Shown here: piece after piece, positions 14,604 through 24,144 of the stretch
Layout of the letters: each line of letters starts with the position of its first letter
How positions within the stretch are numbered: the first letter of the stretch is position 1
Origin: an uncultured Clostridia bacterium
GTDB lineage: Bacteria > Bacillota > Clostridia > Christensenellales > UBA1242
Assembly (NCBI GenBank): GCA_944383245.1
Contig: CALWOU010000011.1
Coordinates: forward strand, 1 to 40,117
Direction of reading: 5' to 3'
DNA length: 40,117 bases
Notes under the pieces: model-generated
What the model was told of the DNA's origin: nothing
The model's database searches: none
Seen by the model: only the letters and a program-made list of their open reading frames with translations
Made by a program: the position numbers and the translations under genes

Positions 14604-17168
14604 TTACTTAACTAATTCAATTAAATGAGATAAAGTTTCAAACGCGCTTATAGGTGACATTTTATTTATATCTATTTCTTTTAAAATGTTTACAATTTCA
14701 GAATTAGAGTTGCTAGATTCAAGGTTTTTGTCTTTATTCTCAGTAAGTTCAGATAACAACTCTTTTGCTCTATCGATAACGGACTTTGGAAGCCCTGCAA
14801 GCCCTGCCACTTCAATACCATAACTTTTTGTTGCACTGCCTCGCATAATACGGCGTAAGAACACCAATCTTCCTCCAACCTCTTTAATTGAAATGCAATA
14901 GTTTTTAACACCATCCAATTTGCCCTCTAATTGCATCAATTCGTGATAGTGAGTGGCAAATAAGGTTTTTGCCTTCAAGTGTTTTGATAAATACTCAATA
15001 ACCGACCAAGCAATTGAAAGCCCGTCATACGTGCTTGTTCCTCTTCCAACTTCGTCTAAAATAATTAAACTATTGTTAGTGGCGTAGTTTAAAATATTGG
15101 ATACTTCAATCATTTCAACCATAAAAGTTGACTGACCAACTGCCAAATCGTCGCTAGCACCAATACGTGTGAAAATTCTATCAACAATTCCAATTTTTGC
15201 CGACCTTGCTGGCACAAAACTTCCAATATGCGCCATATATGTTATAAGCGCAACTTGGCGCATATATGTTGATTTTCCTGCCATATTAGGTCCGGTTAAA
15301 ATCATAGTGCGGTCGTCTGAATCATTTAGAGTGCAATCATTTGGAATAAAGTCGGCATTTTTTAATAATTTTTCAACCACAGGATGCCTTCCAGCAACAA
15401 TTTGAATGTCGCGCGTGTTTAACATATTTGGACGAACATAATCATTAGTTACAGCCACACTAGAAAGCGAATAAATGCAATCAGCAGTTGAAATTGCGCT
15501 TGCGATACGTTGCAAAACAAGAGTGTTTTGTTTTAATTGCTCTTTTATTCCATTATAAATTTGTTCTTCCAATTTTAATGCGTTTTCGTGACTATTCAAT
15601 ATTTTTTCTTCATAATTTTTTAGTTGTTCGGTTATATATCTCTCATTATTTGAAACGGTCTGCTTTCTAATGTAATTAAATGGAACATACTCAGTCATAG
15701 ACTTATTGACTTCGATATAATAGCCATAAACTTTGTTGTAACCAATTTTTAAGTTTTTAATGCCTGTTGTTTGGCGCTCACTTTCTTGCATATTAATAAT
15801 GTCGCGCTCAACTGTATCTTTCATATGACGCTGTTCGTCAAGGTCTGAATTGAACCCGTCTTTAATGTAATCTCCGTCCTTTAATATGGCAGGAGGATTT
15901 TCTTTAATTGCGCTTAAAATCAGGTTTGATAGTGCAGTTGTGTCCACTAATGCGTCCGCTAAATTTATCAAATCTTTTTGATTAGAATTTATTAGTGCTG
16001 TTTTAACCTTTGGTGCATTTTCTAATGAATATGCAAGCGCTAAGCAGTCTTTTGGCATAACATTGCCATAAGAAATTTTTCCAACAATACGCTCGATATC
16101 TTGGATTTGGTCTAGCGCTAATTTTAATTCGGTCATAATAGCAGGATTTTTAACAAGAGATTCAATCATATCTTGACGTTTTTCAATTTCAGACTTATTT
16201 TGAAGAGGTAGCCTTATCCAAGATCGAAGAAGGCGCGCTCCACCTGCTGTGCAAGTGTTATCTAGCACCCAAAGAAGTGTTGCATATTTGCTACCATCAC
16301 GCATAGACGCTTCAATCTCTAAGTTTCGCCTTGTGTTAGTGTCCAGATACATAAATTGGTCATCTTTTATAAGCCTTGGCATACGCATATGCATTAAATC
16401 ACGCATTTGCGTTTCTTTAAAATATTCTAAAAGCGCACCAAGCGCAATCACACAATTTGTGCTGTCAAAATCATATCCGTGCAAAGAATTTAACGAATAT
16501 TGTTTTAATAAAATTCGCTCTGCGTTAGAATAAGAAAAAGCCCAATCGTAATACAAATTCAATTTAAAATTGTTGCGTTCAATGCAAGGAATGTCTCTTT
16601 CAATGTCTATAACTTCATTATTGCATATAATCTCGCTTGGCATTATTCTAACAATTTGGTCGTTTATGTAACTAGCAACGTTTTTTCCGTTATACTCGCC
16701 CACTGCTATCTCGCCCGTAGATAAATCGGCATAGGCATAAGAAACTTCATTTCTTGTTTTATATACGCACATCATATATGAATTGGCGCGTTCAGTTAGC
16801 ATTGAAGAATCAATAAGTGTTCCAGGAGTTATAACGCGCACAACTTCACGTTGCACTATTTTATCAACAATGTTAGGAGTTTGCTCACAAATTGCAACCT
16901 TATAACCCTTTTTAACCAATTTTTCTGCGTAACTTTCATAACTATGATATGGAACTCCGCACATAGGTGCGCGCTCTTCTAGTCCGCAACTTTTTCCGGT
17001 TAAAGTTAAATCTAACTCCTTACTTCCAACAATTGCGTCCTCACAAAACATCTCATAAAAGTCGCCTAATCTAAAAAAGATTATGCAATCGCGATACTGC
17101 TCTTTAATTGCATAATATTGCCTTAATACGGCGGATTCAGTTTTGTCTTTTTTTGTGTTTTTTATCAT
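14604..17168 (-). CDS. mutS: DNA mismatch recognition protein MutS
   Basis: 854 aa MutS1 that binds base mismatches and small loops and recruits MutL. The mismatch-reading F-Y-E triad is at residues 37-39 (GDFYEMF). The core, clamp and lever helices follow, and the C-terminal ATPase carries the Walker A GPNMAGKST, Walker B LIILDEVGRGT and the ATHYHEL loop. Length is standard. The start codon overlaps the miaB stop (ATGA), with GGAG upstream, so the two are co-translated. The 194-nt gap to mutL contains only AT-rich DNA and possibly a weak promoter. Confidence 0.97.
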   Translation of the reverse strand: MIKNTKKDKTESAVLRQYYAIKEQYRDCIIFFRLGDFYEMFCEDAIVGSKELDLTLTGKSCGLEERAPMCGVPYHSYESYAEKLVKKGYKVAICEQTPNIVDKIVQREVVRVITPGTLIDSSMLTERANSYMMCVYKTRNEVSYAYADLSTGEIAVGEYNGKNVASYINDQIVRIMPSEIICNNEVIDIERDIPCIERNNFKLNLYYDWAFSYSNAERILLKQYSLNSLHGYDFDSTNCVIALGALLEYFKETQMRDLMHMRMPRLIKDDQFMYLDTNTRRNLEIEASMRDGSKYATLLWVLDNTCTAGGARLLRSWIRLPLQNKSEIEKRQDMIESLVKNPAIMTELKLALDQIQDIERIVGKISYGNVMPKDCLALAYSLENAPKVKTALINSNQKDLINLADALVDTTALSNLILSAIKENPPAILKDGDYIKDGFNSDLDEQRHMKDTVERDIINMQESERQTTGIKNLKIGYNKVYGYYIEVNKSMTEYVPFNYIRKQTVSNNERYITEQLKNYEEKILNSHENALKLEEQIYNGIKEQLKQNTLVLQRIASAISTADCIYSLSSVAVTNDYVRPNMLNTRDIQIVAGRHPVVEKLLKNADFIPNDCTLNDSDDRTMILTGPNMAGKSTYMRQVALITYMAHIGSFVPARSAKIGIVDRIFTRIGASDDLAVGQSTFMVEMIEVSNILNYATNNSLIILDEVGRGTSTYDGLSIAWSVIEYLSKHLKAKTLFATHYHELMQLEGKLDGVKNYCISIKEVGGRLVFLRRIMRGSATKSYGIEVAGLAGLPKSVIDRAKELLSELTENKDKNLESSNSNSEIVNILKEIDINKMSPISAFETLSHLIELVK

Positions 17169-18490
17169 TTGATTACTCCAGAAAGTTTGTGATTTCTAAT
17201 ATCTTCCACTCTAACGCGCGCAAAATAATTTTGATTGGTGTACTTATAATTTGGAATGTAAATTTCTTTTCCTCCGTCAGTTATTCCAACTGCAACACCG
17301 TGCTCTAATCTTATCAAACAATCATAAGTCTTTTTAAAATACTTCTTTGTTTGGTCCTTTTGAATGAGTTTTTGAAGGCGTAAAAGTTTATTAATGCGCT
17401 TATTTTTAATATCATCCGGCACTTGGTCTAAGAAAGTTGACGCAGGAGTTCCACTTCTTGGCGAATACATAAACGCAAAAACTTGGTCATACTTAACCTT
17501 TTTTAAGAGTTTTAAAGTTAGATTAAAATCTTTTTCGGTTTCGCCTGGAAATCCTACAATAATATCTGTTGAAAGCGCGATATTCGGAATCGCGCGTTTT
17601 AACTTTTTGATTATATTTTTATAATGCTTAATATCATAATGCCTATTCATTTTGGCAAGTATTGCACTGCTACCCGATTGCACAGGAAGATGCAATGCTT
17701 TTGCAATTTTAGTTTCAGTTTTCATTACTTGAATTACATCGTCATTAAAATCCATAGGATGAGAAGTCATAAATTTAATTTTAAAGTCGCCTTCAATTTG
17801 GCAAAGAGATTTTAGTAGTTTTGCAAAACTTGTTTTTTCTTTTAAATCTTTTCCATATGAATTTACGTTTTGACCAAGCAATGTAATATATTTATACCCT
17901 TCATTTTGCACAAGGTTGCGCACTTCTTCATATATTTCGCGCTGAGGTCTACTCATCTCGCGACCTCTAACATATGGCACAATGCAATACGTGCAAAATT
18001 TATCGCAACCATAGATTATGTTTACGTACGCGTTCACTTTATCATCACGAATGCAACGACCGCCGTCCATATCTCCTGTTGGCTTGTCCACAATATCATA
18101 AATTCGCTTGCCGGTTTCTGCAAACTTTTTTAAGTACTCACCAAGCATATTAATGTTATGCGTTCCAATAACAATATCAACAAAAGGTAGACGAGTTTTT
18201 AAATTGTATTTTCCATTTTTTTGCTGAGGCATACAACCGCATACTACAATAACCTTGCTTGGATCTTTTTGCTTTGACTTTTTAAGCGCTGCGATATTAT
18301 TATATGCTCTATCTTCTGCTCCCTCGCGAATGCAACAAGTGTTAAACACAATAATGTTTGCTTTATCTATATCGTCCGTTTCAAGCATTCCTAAGCAAGA
18401 TAAAATACCACGAATTTTTTCAGATTCGTGCACATTCATTTGGCATCCATACGTTACAACGTGATACAACTTATTCTCAAAATTACTCAT
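17165..18490 (-). CDS. miaB: tRNA-2-methylthio-N6-dimethylallyladenosine synthase
   Basis: Radical-SAM methylthiotransferase that adds a methylthio group to i6A37 made by MiaA. The radical SAM cluster cysteines are C162, C166 and C169 in CDKFCTYC. The second Fe-S cluster uses C16 (YGCQMN), C52 (NTC) and C86 (CGCMPQ). A TRAM domain occupies roughly the last 65 residues. It is the first gene of the mia-mut operon. No ribosome-binding site lies before the ATG; instead a TATAAT ends six bases upstream, which points to a leaderless mRNA. The stop overlaps the mutS start. Confidence 0.97.
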   Translation of the reverse strand: MSNFENKLYHVVTYGCQMNVHESEKIRGILSCLGMLETDDIDKANIIVFNTCCIREGAEDRAYNNIAALKKSKQKDPSKVIVVCGCMPQQKNGKYNLKTRLPFVDIVIGTHNINMLGEYLKKFAETGKRIYDIVDKPTGDMDGGRCIRDDKVNAYVNIIYGCDKFCTYCIVPYVRGREMSRPQREIYEEVRNLVQNEGYKYITLLGQNVNSYGKDLKEKTSFAKLLKSLCQIEGDFKIKFMTSHPMDFNDDVIQVMKTETKIAKALHLPVQSGSSAILAKMNRHYDIKHYKNIIKKLKRAIPNIALSTDIIVGFPGETEKDFNLTLKLLKKVKYDQVFAFMYSPRSGTPASTFLDQVPDDIKNKRINKLLRLQKLIQKDQTKKYFKKTYDCLIRLEHGVAVGITDGGKEIYIPNYKYTNQNYFARVRVEDIRNHKLSGVIK

Positions 18491-18496
18491 TTTTAT

Positions 18497-18525
18497 ATTA
18501 TAATATAAAATAGGACATTTTTCAA
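18497..18525 (-). promoter_or_regulatory. Promoter of the miaB-mutS operon, probably giving a leaderless mRNA
   Basis: On the minus strand TTGAAA (18520-18525), a 17-bp spacer and a perfect TATAAT (18497-18502). Only six bases separate it from the miaB ATG, so the A of the start codon is about +1. A TATAAT also reads on the plus strand at 18499-18504, overlapping this one, but without a good -35 for the divergent PBP gene. Confidence 0.75.
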
Positions 18526-18561
18526 CTAAATTTTGCGGATTTTCCCATAAAATATGCGTTT

Positions 18562-20838
18562 TTGCAAATAATAAAAAAGGTGAAAGAGAAAAAAACGACG
18601 AAAAAACATATATTAAAGAAAGTGATACTTGTAATTTGCTTATTTATAAGTGTGTTTTTTGTGAGTGCGGGAATTGTTGTTGGAGTTGTTTATAATAAAT
18701 ACAAATTGGATGTTGACGCACTAACAACTTTAAACAATGGTGTGAAAGTTTACTCGTTAAATGGCGAGCAAACTTCTCTTTGCAACACAAATCGCTCTAT
18801 TGTTGAGATTGAGTCGCTTCCAGAATATGTTTTAAACGCGTTTATAGACACGGAAGATAAGCGCTTCTACTCTCACTCTGGTTTTGATATTCTGCGCATA
18901 GTAAAAGCGAGTTTTGTAAACATAAAAAACGGGTCCAAATCGCAAGGTGCGTCCACAATAAGCCAGCAACTTATTAAAAATGCACTTTTAACCAATGAAA
19001 AAACGTATTCGCGAAAAATAAAAGAATTAGTTCTAGCGCATAAAATGGAAAAAATGTTTAATAAAGACGAAATTTTAGAAATGTATTTAAACACAATCTA
19101 TTTTGGTTCGAATGCCTACGGAATTGAAAACGCTAGCCAAATTTATTTTAATAAATCAGCAAAGGACTTAACGTTAAACGAAACTTGTGCCTTAGCCGGT
19201 ATAATTAAGTCCCCTGCCAAATACTCTCCTAGAACGAACATTGAAAACTGCATTGAAAGGAAAAATTTGGTGGCAAAATTTATGCTTGACGCGGGCGACA
19301 TAACCGAAAATGAGTATAATGAAGTGATTAATTCTGATATAGTTGTGGTAGATAACAGTGAATTTGATTTTAGTTATGAAGAAGAGGCAATTATTGAGGC
19401 TTGCAGACTTCTAAATTTAACCGAACGCGAACTTATCAATAAAGAATATGAGATTATAACGTTTAAAGATAATGAATTGCAAAAACAAGTTATTGAGGCA
19501 AATAATTCGGTTATTAGTGATAGCAAGAGTGCCACAAATTCAAATCTTGATAGCGTTACAATTCTAACTAATTTGGATGGTCATATTCAAGCATATTATG
19601 TTAATAGCCCATATAATTTACACAATATGAAACGTCAACCTGCGTCCACACTTAAACCACTTGCTGTGTATTTACCTTGTATAATACACAATATATTGGC
19701 ACCTGCAACTCAAATTCTAGATGATCCAATCGATTATAATGGTTATTCTCCAAATAATGCTGACAACAAATTTAGAGGTTATATTTCAACTCGTGAGGCG
19801 GTAAGTACGTCATTAAATATTCCAGCCGTGAAAGCGCTAGACTATGTTGGCACGTTGAAAGCAAAAGAAACTTTATCTAACTTAGGAATTAATATCGATG
19901 ATTCAGACCTAAATTTAAGCCTTGCCCTTGGAAGCACAAAAAATGGAGTTAGTTTGATTGATTTGCTCACTGCTTATGTAACTATTGCAAACTATGGAAC
20001 TTACCGCCCTCTCTCATTTGTTAGTAAAATTTTAGATAAAGATAAAAACGTGATATATTCGCACGAAGACTACTCAAACAAGGTTTTTTCAGATGAGGAT
20101 TGTTTTTTACTAACAGATATGTTAAAAGACACGGCAAAAACAGGCAGTGCAAAGCGGTTAAATTCATTAAATATGCCTATTGCTAGCAAAACGGGAACTG
20201 CATCAAACGGCGAAAAAAACACTGATTTATATAATGTTTCCTACACCACTGAGCACGCGTTAATAAGTTGGATTTCGAATATTAAAGATAATAGTCTACC
20301 AAAAAACTTGAGAAGTTCGGTTGAGGCAACTGAGATTAATAAGCAAATTCTCTCTTCAATATATGAGTTAAATAAACCAAAAGATTTTGTTATCCCTGAA
20401 AATGTAAAATTAATGCCGTATGATAGAGTTGAAGCGGAAAATAATCATAGAATTGTTTCTCCTAGTTCGAATTTGGAAAGATACATTACGTACGACTTTT
20501 TTAAGTTAGCGAATCCACCTAAAGAAAACAATATTAATAACAATATTGGTCTAACTTCAGAACTTAGTAAATCAGGCGCGAAAATTAGTTTTACAGCACT
20601 AAAAACAAAAGAATATACTGTTATAAAACGAACAGATAAAGATGAAATATTATCTCAAATTAAAGATGTTTCAAAAGTTATAGAACTAACAGATAAAGAC
20701 GTGTTTAACTTTGAAGAAATTACATATATTGTGAAATCTGATGATTTATGCGAGGAAATAACAATTCGCCCTAAAGATTATCTAATAAATTTATTAAATA
20801 ATGAAATACTTAATGGAAAAAGAAAATGGTATGTTTAA
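18562..20838 (+). CDS. Class A penicillin-binding protein (PBP1A-like)
   Basis: Bifunctional peptidoglycan synthase anchored by one N-terminal helix (about 20-43). The GT51 glycosyltransferase has its catalytic glutamate at E98 in EDKRFYSHSGFD. The transpeptidase has S362-x-x-K365 (ASTLK), the S417-L-N motif and K543-T-G. The transpeptidase is followed by about 150 residues without recognised domain, perhaps an extracellular beta-rich module. The start is uncertain: TTG at 18562 or GTG at 18580, neither with a clear ribosome-binding site. It is transcribed alone, away from miaB. The paralogue (1A, 1B or 4) cannot be told. Confidence 0.93.
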   Translation: MQIIKKVKEKKTTKKHILKKVILVICLFISVFFVSAGIVVGVVYNKYKLDVDALTTLNNGVKVYSLNGEQTSLCNTNRSIVEIESLPEYVLNAFIDTEDKRFYSHSGFDILRIVKASFVNIKNGSKSQGASTISQQLIKNALLTNEKTYSRKIKELVLAHKMEKMFNKDEILEMYLNTIYFGSNAYGIENASQIYFNKSAKDLTLNETCALAGIIKSPAKYSPRTNIENCIERKNLVAKFMLDAGDITENEYNEVINSDIVVVDNSEFDFSYEEEAIIEACRLLNLTERELINKEYEIITFKDNELQKQVIEANNSVISDSKSATNSNLDSVTILTNLDGHIQAYYVNSPYNLHNMKRQPASTLKPLAVYLPCIIHNILAPATQILDDPIDYNGYSPNNADNKFRGYISTREAVSTSLNIPAVKALDYVGTLKAKETLSNLGINIDDSDLNLSLALGSTKNGVSLIDLLTAYVTIANYGTYRPLSFVSKILDKDKNVIYSHEDYSNKVFSDEDCFLLTDMLKDTAKTGSAKRLNSLNMPIASKTGTASNGEKNTDLYNVSYTTEHALISWISNIKDNSLPKNLRSSVEATEINKQILSSIYELNKPKDFVIPENVKLMPYDRVEAENNHRIVSPSSNLERYITYDFFKLANPPKENNINNNIGLTSELSKSGAKISFTALKTKEYTVIKRTDKDEILSQIKDVSKVIELTDKDVFNFEEITYIVKSDDLCEEITIRPKDYLINLLNNEILNGKRKWYV

Positions 20839-20874
20839 CTTTTAGTGTAACTATAATTTAACCATTTTCTTTTT
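20817..20874. terminator. Terminator after the PBP gene
   Basis: A perfect 14-bp stem forms between 20817-20830 and 20861-20874 around a 30-nt loop. The left arm covers the last codons of the PBP gene and the right arm ends in TTTTT. It could also stop minus-strand transcripts from glmS. Confidence 0.65.
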
Positions 20875-21030
20875 ACATATTTAAATTTTTAATTTATAAT
20901 TAAATTTTCTTTATTTGAATATTTATAATTAAATTTTTATAGTTTATTATATTTGCATTTTCTTATTTTGTATTTTTATAATAGTTTTTTACGATTTATC
21001 TTAAATAGAAAAACAAAATAATTAATATAT

Positions 21031-22713
21031 TTATTCAACTGTAACACTTTTGGCGAGATTTCTAGGCATATCTGGATTTCTGTTGTTTAAAAGAGCAATG
21101 TCGTAGCACAAAAGTTGGAAAGGAATTATCGCAAAAATTGGTGTGTAACAATCGTTTTGTCTATTAATGTAATCTTCCATTTGAATAACCTCTCCCCCAC
21201 GCGAAGATATTTCATTAATAGCGTTTTTTAGTTTATCTTTATCTTCACTTGTGTTCAAAGATAGCACAATCGTGCCTTTATCTATAAGTGACAATGTTCC
21301 GTGCTTTAACTCGCCTGAATACATTGGAATTGTGTAAACATAGTCAATCTCTCTAATTTTTAAACTTGCCTCTAATATTGTTAAAAAGTCAACATCTTTT
21401 GCAATTATAATCAATTTGTCAATATCTTTTAGTTTTGTTGCAAGTTTTCCTAAATTTAGGTTATTTATATATTTTTTTAGCGAATTTGTGAAGTTTTCAA
21501 TATCAAGTGAATAATTGCTGTTTTTAAGTTTGTTAAAAATATATGCAAACGTAAAAACTTGCGTGCAATATGTTTTAGTGCTGGCAACAGCCAATTCTTT
21601 ACCTGCCTCGGTTACTATTAAGAAACTAGCAAAACGCGTTATACTACTTTTCACTTCATTTGTTATAATTAAAATTTTACCTTTAAATTTACTAATCTCA
21701 TCCGCCACCTTAATGCAGTCTGCTGTTTCCCCACTTTGACTAACTATTATATGCAAATGATTTTTCTTTATTTTTTTATTTACTTTATAGTTTGAGGCTA
21801 AAACGCTATTTGTTTCAAATCCTATGCTATGCAGTAACTGTTCGCCAATTAAACACGAATGATATGCCGTTCCGCAACCTAAAAACGTAATTTTCTTAAC
21901 GTGCCTAAATGGTTTTAATACATCTATTGACTTTAAATAGTTGTACGTATTTAATATCGCATTAGGCGTTTCTAAAATCTCCTTTTGCATATAGTGGCTG
22001 TATTCCCCAAGATTAAGTGTCTTTATACAATTTACGTGCTCGCCATACTCAATTGTTGTGTTGTAGCAAGGAATTATTTTACTATTGCTTATCTTTATAA
22101 TGTCGCCGTCGCGCAACGTGTAATAGTCACCCGTATTTAGGCTTGATAGGTCACTTGAAATATATATTCCCTCATCGCTTACCACAAGATTTAGCGGATT
22201 AAATCTTTTTGTTAAAAATATGTCGCCATTTTTATAGCCGATGATAAGAGCAAAACTTCCTTCTAAAATATCATACATCTCTTTTATTCGTGATTCTATC
22301 TCTCCGTCTAAACTATCTAATAAGTTTGCAATCACTTCGCTATCAGTATCCGAATAAAACTTATATCCTTTATTTATGAGGTCTTTTTTTATCTCATCCG
22401 AATTTGTTATGATTCCGTTATGTACTAGGCTTATATCTTTGCTACTAGATATGTGCGGGTGCGTGTTAGATAAATTTACTTCGCCATTTGTTGCCCACCT
22501 GGTGTGAGCGAAAGCAATATGCGGTGCCTTTTTTATTTTTTCAATGCTAGGTGTTAGATTTTCAAGTGTTCCAACCGCTTTTATAATATTGAATTTATTT
22601 GTGTAGTACGCAATTCCACACGAATCATACCCTCTATATTGCAACAACTTTAATCCTAAAAAAACTTCATTTAAAGCATTTTTATTTCCAATATAACCAT
22701 ATATTCCGCACAT
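21031..22713 (-). CDS. glmS: Glutamine-fructose-6-phosphate aminotransferase (isomerizing)
   Basis: GlmS makes glucosamine-6-phosphate from fructose-6-phosphate and glutamine, the entry step to peptidoglycan precursors. The N-terminal glutaminase starts MCGIYGYIG, with C2 as nucleophile, and shows FAHTRWATNG and HNGII. Two SIS domains follow, with GCGTAYHS and SQSGET in the first and IPMYSGELKHG in the second. The C-terminus PRNLAKSVTVE is the conserved active-site tail. At 560 aa it is about 40 shorter than usual. An AAGGAG ribosome-binding site lies inside the end of murI, giving a murI-glmS cell-wall operon. No glmS ribozyme is visible upstream, as murI directly precedes it. Confidence 0.96.
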   Translation of the reverse strand: MCGIYGYIGNKNALNEVFLGLKLLQYRGYDSCGIAYYTNKFNIIKAVGTLENLTPSIEKIKKAPHIAFAHTRWATNGEVNLSNTHPHISSSKDISLVHNGIITNSDEIKKDLINKGYKFYSDTDSEVIANLLDSLDGEIESRIKEMYDILEGSFALIIGYKNGDIFLTKRFNPLNLVVSDEGIYISSDLSSLNTGDYYTLRDGDIIKISNSKIIPCYNTTIEYGEHVNCIKTLNLGEYSHYMQKEILETPNAILNTYNYLKSIDVLKPFRHVKKITFLGCGTAYHSCLIGEQLLHSIGFETNSVLASNYKVNKKIKKNHLHIIVSQSGETADCIKVADEISKFKGKILIITNEVKSSITRFASFLIVTEAGKELAVASTKTYCTQVFTFAYIFNKLKNSNYSLDIENFTNSLKKYINNLNLGKLATKLKDIDKLIIIAKDVDFLTILEASLKIREIDYVYTIPMYSGELKHGTLSLIDKGTIVLSLNTSEDKDKLKNAINEISSRGGEVIQMEDYINRQNDCYTPIFAIIPFQLLCYDIALLNNRNPDMPRNLAKSVTVE

Positions 22714-22715
22714 AC

Positions 22716-23393
22716 TTATCTCCTTATTAATCTGCGAATTTTTTCGCTGTAACTTTTGCTAGGCTTTGAAAGAATAATTTCGACACTCGGCTTTTCTTCC
22801 AAGAGATTAAAGTCTAGTTTTAAATTATTAATTAGAAAATCACTATTTTTGTTTATTTTAGTGTTAGGGCAATTCTTTTCAAATATCTCGTAGCACAATT
22901 CGTAATGAGTGCACCCAAGCACTAATTCATTCAAATTATCTAACTTGAATCTTTTAATATGTGATTTTATTATTCTATTTAATGCCGGTTTATTAAAAAT
23001 ATGCTGTTCAATTTTCGTTGCAAGGTTTACATCGGGGATGATTTTATGATTTGTTAGCACAGACTTTGTTAAAGGCGTTGCTAAATACGTTTTGTCTAAA
23101 CTAAATGGCATAACATACACATTTTCGCCCCTACATTCGCAAATTACGCTTGAAAGTGTGTTGCAAGCGATGATTATTGCATCCACCTTATATGAATTTT
23201 TTAAAACGTCTATAATTTCTTTCGCCCTTTTTAATAAAAAACGTTTACTCTTTTTCCCGTATGGCATATTCAAATTGTCAGCAAAATATATGTAATTATA
23301 ATAAGGATATTTTTCAATAAGTTCAGATAAAACACTAGTTCCGCCTATTCCACTATCCACAACTGCTATAGTTGTCTTTAATTTATTTAACAT
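22716..23393 (-). CDS. murI: Glutamate racemase
   Basis: MurI supplies D-glutamate for peptidoglycan. From the ATG at 23393 (225 aa) the motifs are VVDSGIGGTSVL (D13, S14), the first catalytic cysteine C77 in ACNTLS and the second C161 in LGCTHY. The frame could open at 23489, but that would run into the divergent rpsT gene, and the extra residues have no family counterpart. It is shorter than typical MurI (about 265 aa), with a compact C-terminal lobe. No ribosome-binding site is seen. A possible TTCACA-17-TACATT promoter ends five bases from the ATG. Confidence 0.92.
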   Translation of the reverse strand: MLNKLKTTIAVVDSGIGGTSVLSELIEKYPYYNYIYFADNLNMPYGKKSKRFLLKRAKEIIDVLKNSYKVDAIIIACNTLSSVICECRGENVYVMPFSLDKTYLATPLTKSVLTNHKIIPDVNLATKIEQHIFNKPALNRIIKSHIKRFKLDNLNELVLGCTHYELCYEIFEKNCPNTKINKNSDFLINNLKLDFNLLEEKPSVEIILSKPSKSYSEKIRRLIRR

Positions 23394-23432
23394 ATAATAA
23401 TGTATGATTTTATAAAAATATTGTGAAAGCAC

Positions 23433-23461
23433 TTGCATTTTTTGTTTATATTTGTTATAAT
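23433..23461 (+). promoter_or_regulatory. rpsT promoter
   Basis: TTGCAT (23433-23438), a 17-bp spacer and a perfect TATAAT (23456-23461), 21 nt before the start codon. It lies back to back with the murI upstream region. Confidence 0.82.
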
Positions 23462-23482
23462 CACACACATATGGAGGTTTAA

Positions 23483-23740
23483 ATGGCAAATATTAAGTCA
23501 GCAAAAAAGCGCATAGAAGTCATTGAAAGGCAAACCTTAGAAAATAAAGCATATAAATCTAAAATAGCAACATATGTTAAAAAATATAAATCTGCGGTTG
23601 ACAATGGCGAAAAAAATGCAAGCGAACTTCTTAGCGAAACTTTTTCATTAATTGATTCAGCAGTTTCAAAGGGAATTTTGCAAAAAGCAACAGCAAATAG
23701 AAAGAAATCAAGATTAAGCGCTTATAAATCTAGTAAATAA
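23483..23740 (+). CDS. rpsT: 30S ribosomal protein bS20
   Basis: 85 aa, rich in lysine, with the family start MANIKSAKKRI and the terminal KATANRKKSRL segment. It binds 16S rRNA early in 30S assembly. A GGAGG ribosome-binding site and its own strong promoter precede it and a strong terminator follows. In many Firmicutes rpsT lies next to holA and comEC; the same neighbourhood is kept here, but rpsT faces them from the opposite strand. Confidence 0.97.
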   Translation: MANIKSAKKRIEVIERQTLENKAYKSKIATYVKKYKSAVDNGEKNASELLSETFSLIDSAVSKGILQKATANRKKSRLSAYKSSK

Positions 23741-23751
23741 TTAAAAAATTG

Positions 23752-23781
23752 AAAAAACGCATATTTACTTATGCGTTTTTT
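23752..23781 (+). terminator. rpsT terminator
   Basis: A 12-bp perfect stem (AAAAAACGCATA with TATGCGTTTTTT) around a short loop, starting 12 nt after the rpsT stop and ending in a run of T. Confidence 0.92.
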
Positions 23782-23907
23782 GTTTATATTATTAATTTTG
23801 TTTATATGTTATTTCTAGCCTATTAGTTTTTGTTTGTGTGTTATTTATACCTTATTTGTTTTTATTTAAACATTATTTTTATTTTATTTGTTTTTTCTTA
23901 TGTGATA

Positions 23908-24050
23908 TTATCGGAAGGATTTGTCTGGAAGCGCTCAAGCAAAGCGCGAGTGGTTACAAGCAAATCCGATGTTAATTCAAACGTAATGCCACAATTTATT
24001 GTGGTGTTTATGAAATAAACATAAAATTTTGCGTTAGTAAAATTTTAACA
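23908..24050. ncRNA. Possible structured RNA element
   Basis: Within 400 bp of T-rich DNA lies a GC-richer island that folds. GGATTTG (about 23917) pairs with CAAATCC, and the outer ATCGGA/TCCGAT can extend or replace this. Inside, AAGCGCTC pairs with GAGTGGTT with one mismatch, or GCGC with GCGC. Directly after come two perfect small hairpins: CCACAA-TTTA-TTGTGG (about 23990-24005) and TGTTTAT-GAA-ATAAACA (about 24007-24023). I recognise no known riboswitch, SRP RNA, 6S RNA or tmRNA signature. The strand is undecided. A 62-codon frame through it on the plus strand looks spurious. Confidence 0.35.
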
Positions 24051-24144
24051 TTACATAGTTTATATTTCTATCGTATTTTGGTTATTTATTTTTGACTATT
24101 CATTATTTTCTATTTTATTTAATTTAAACTAACTAATGACTAAG

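Noticed and set aside
22714..22800. glmS ribozyme upstream of glmS
   Set aside because: The glmS ribosome-binding site lies inside the end of murI, leaving no space for the ribozyme.
23394..23489. MurI start at 23489
   Set aside because: It would overlap the divergent rpsT start and promoter, and the extra residues are not part of the family.
23830..24018. 62-codon plus-strand frame after rpsT
   Set aside because: It has a hydrophobic, low-complexity first half, no ribosome-binding site, and runs through the folded island; coding use looks accidental.
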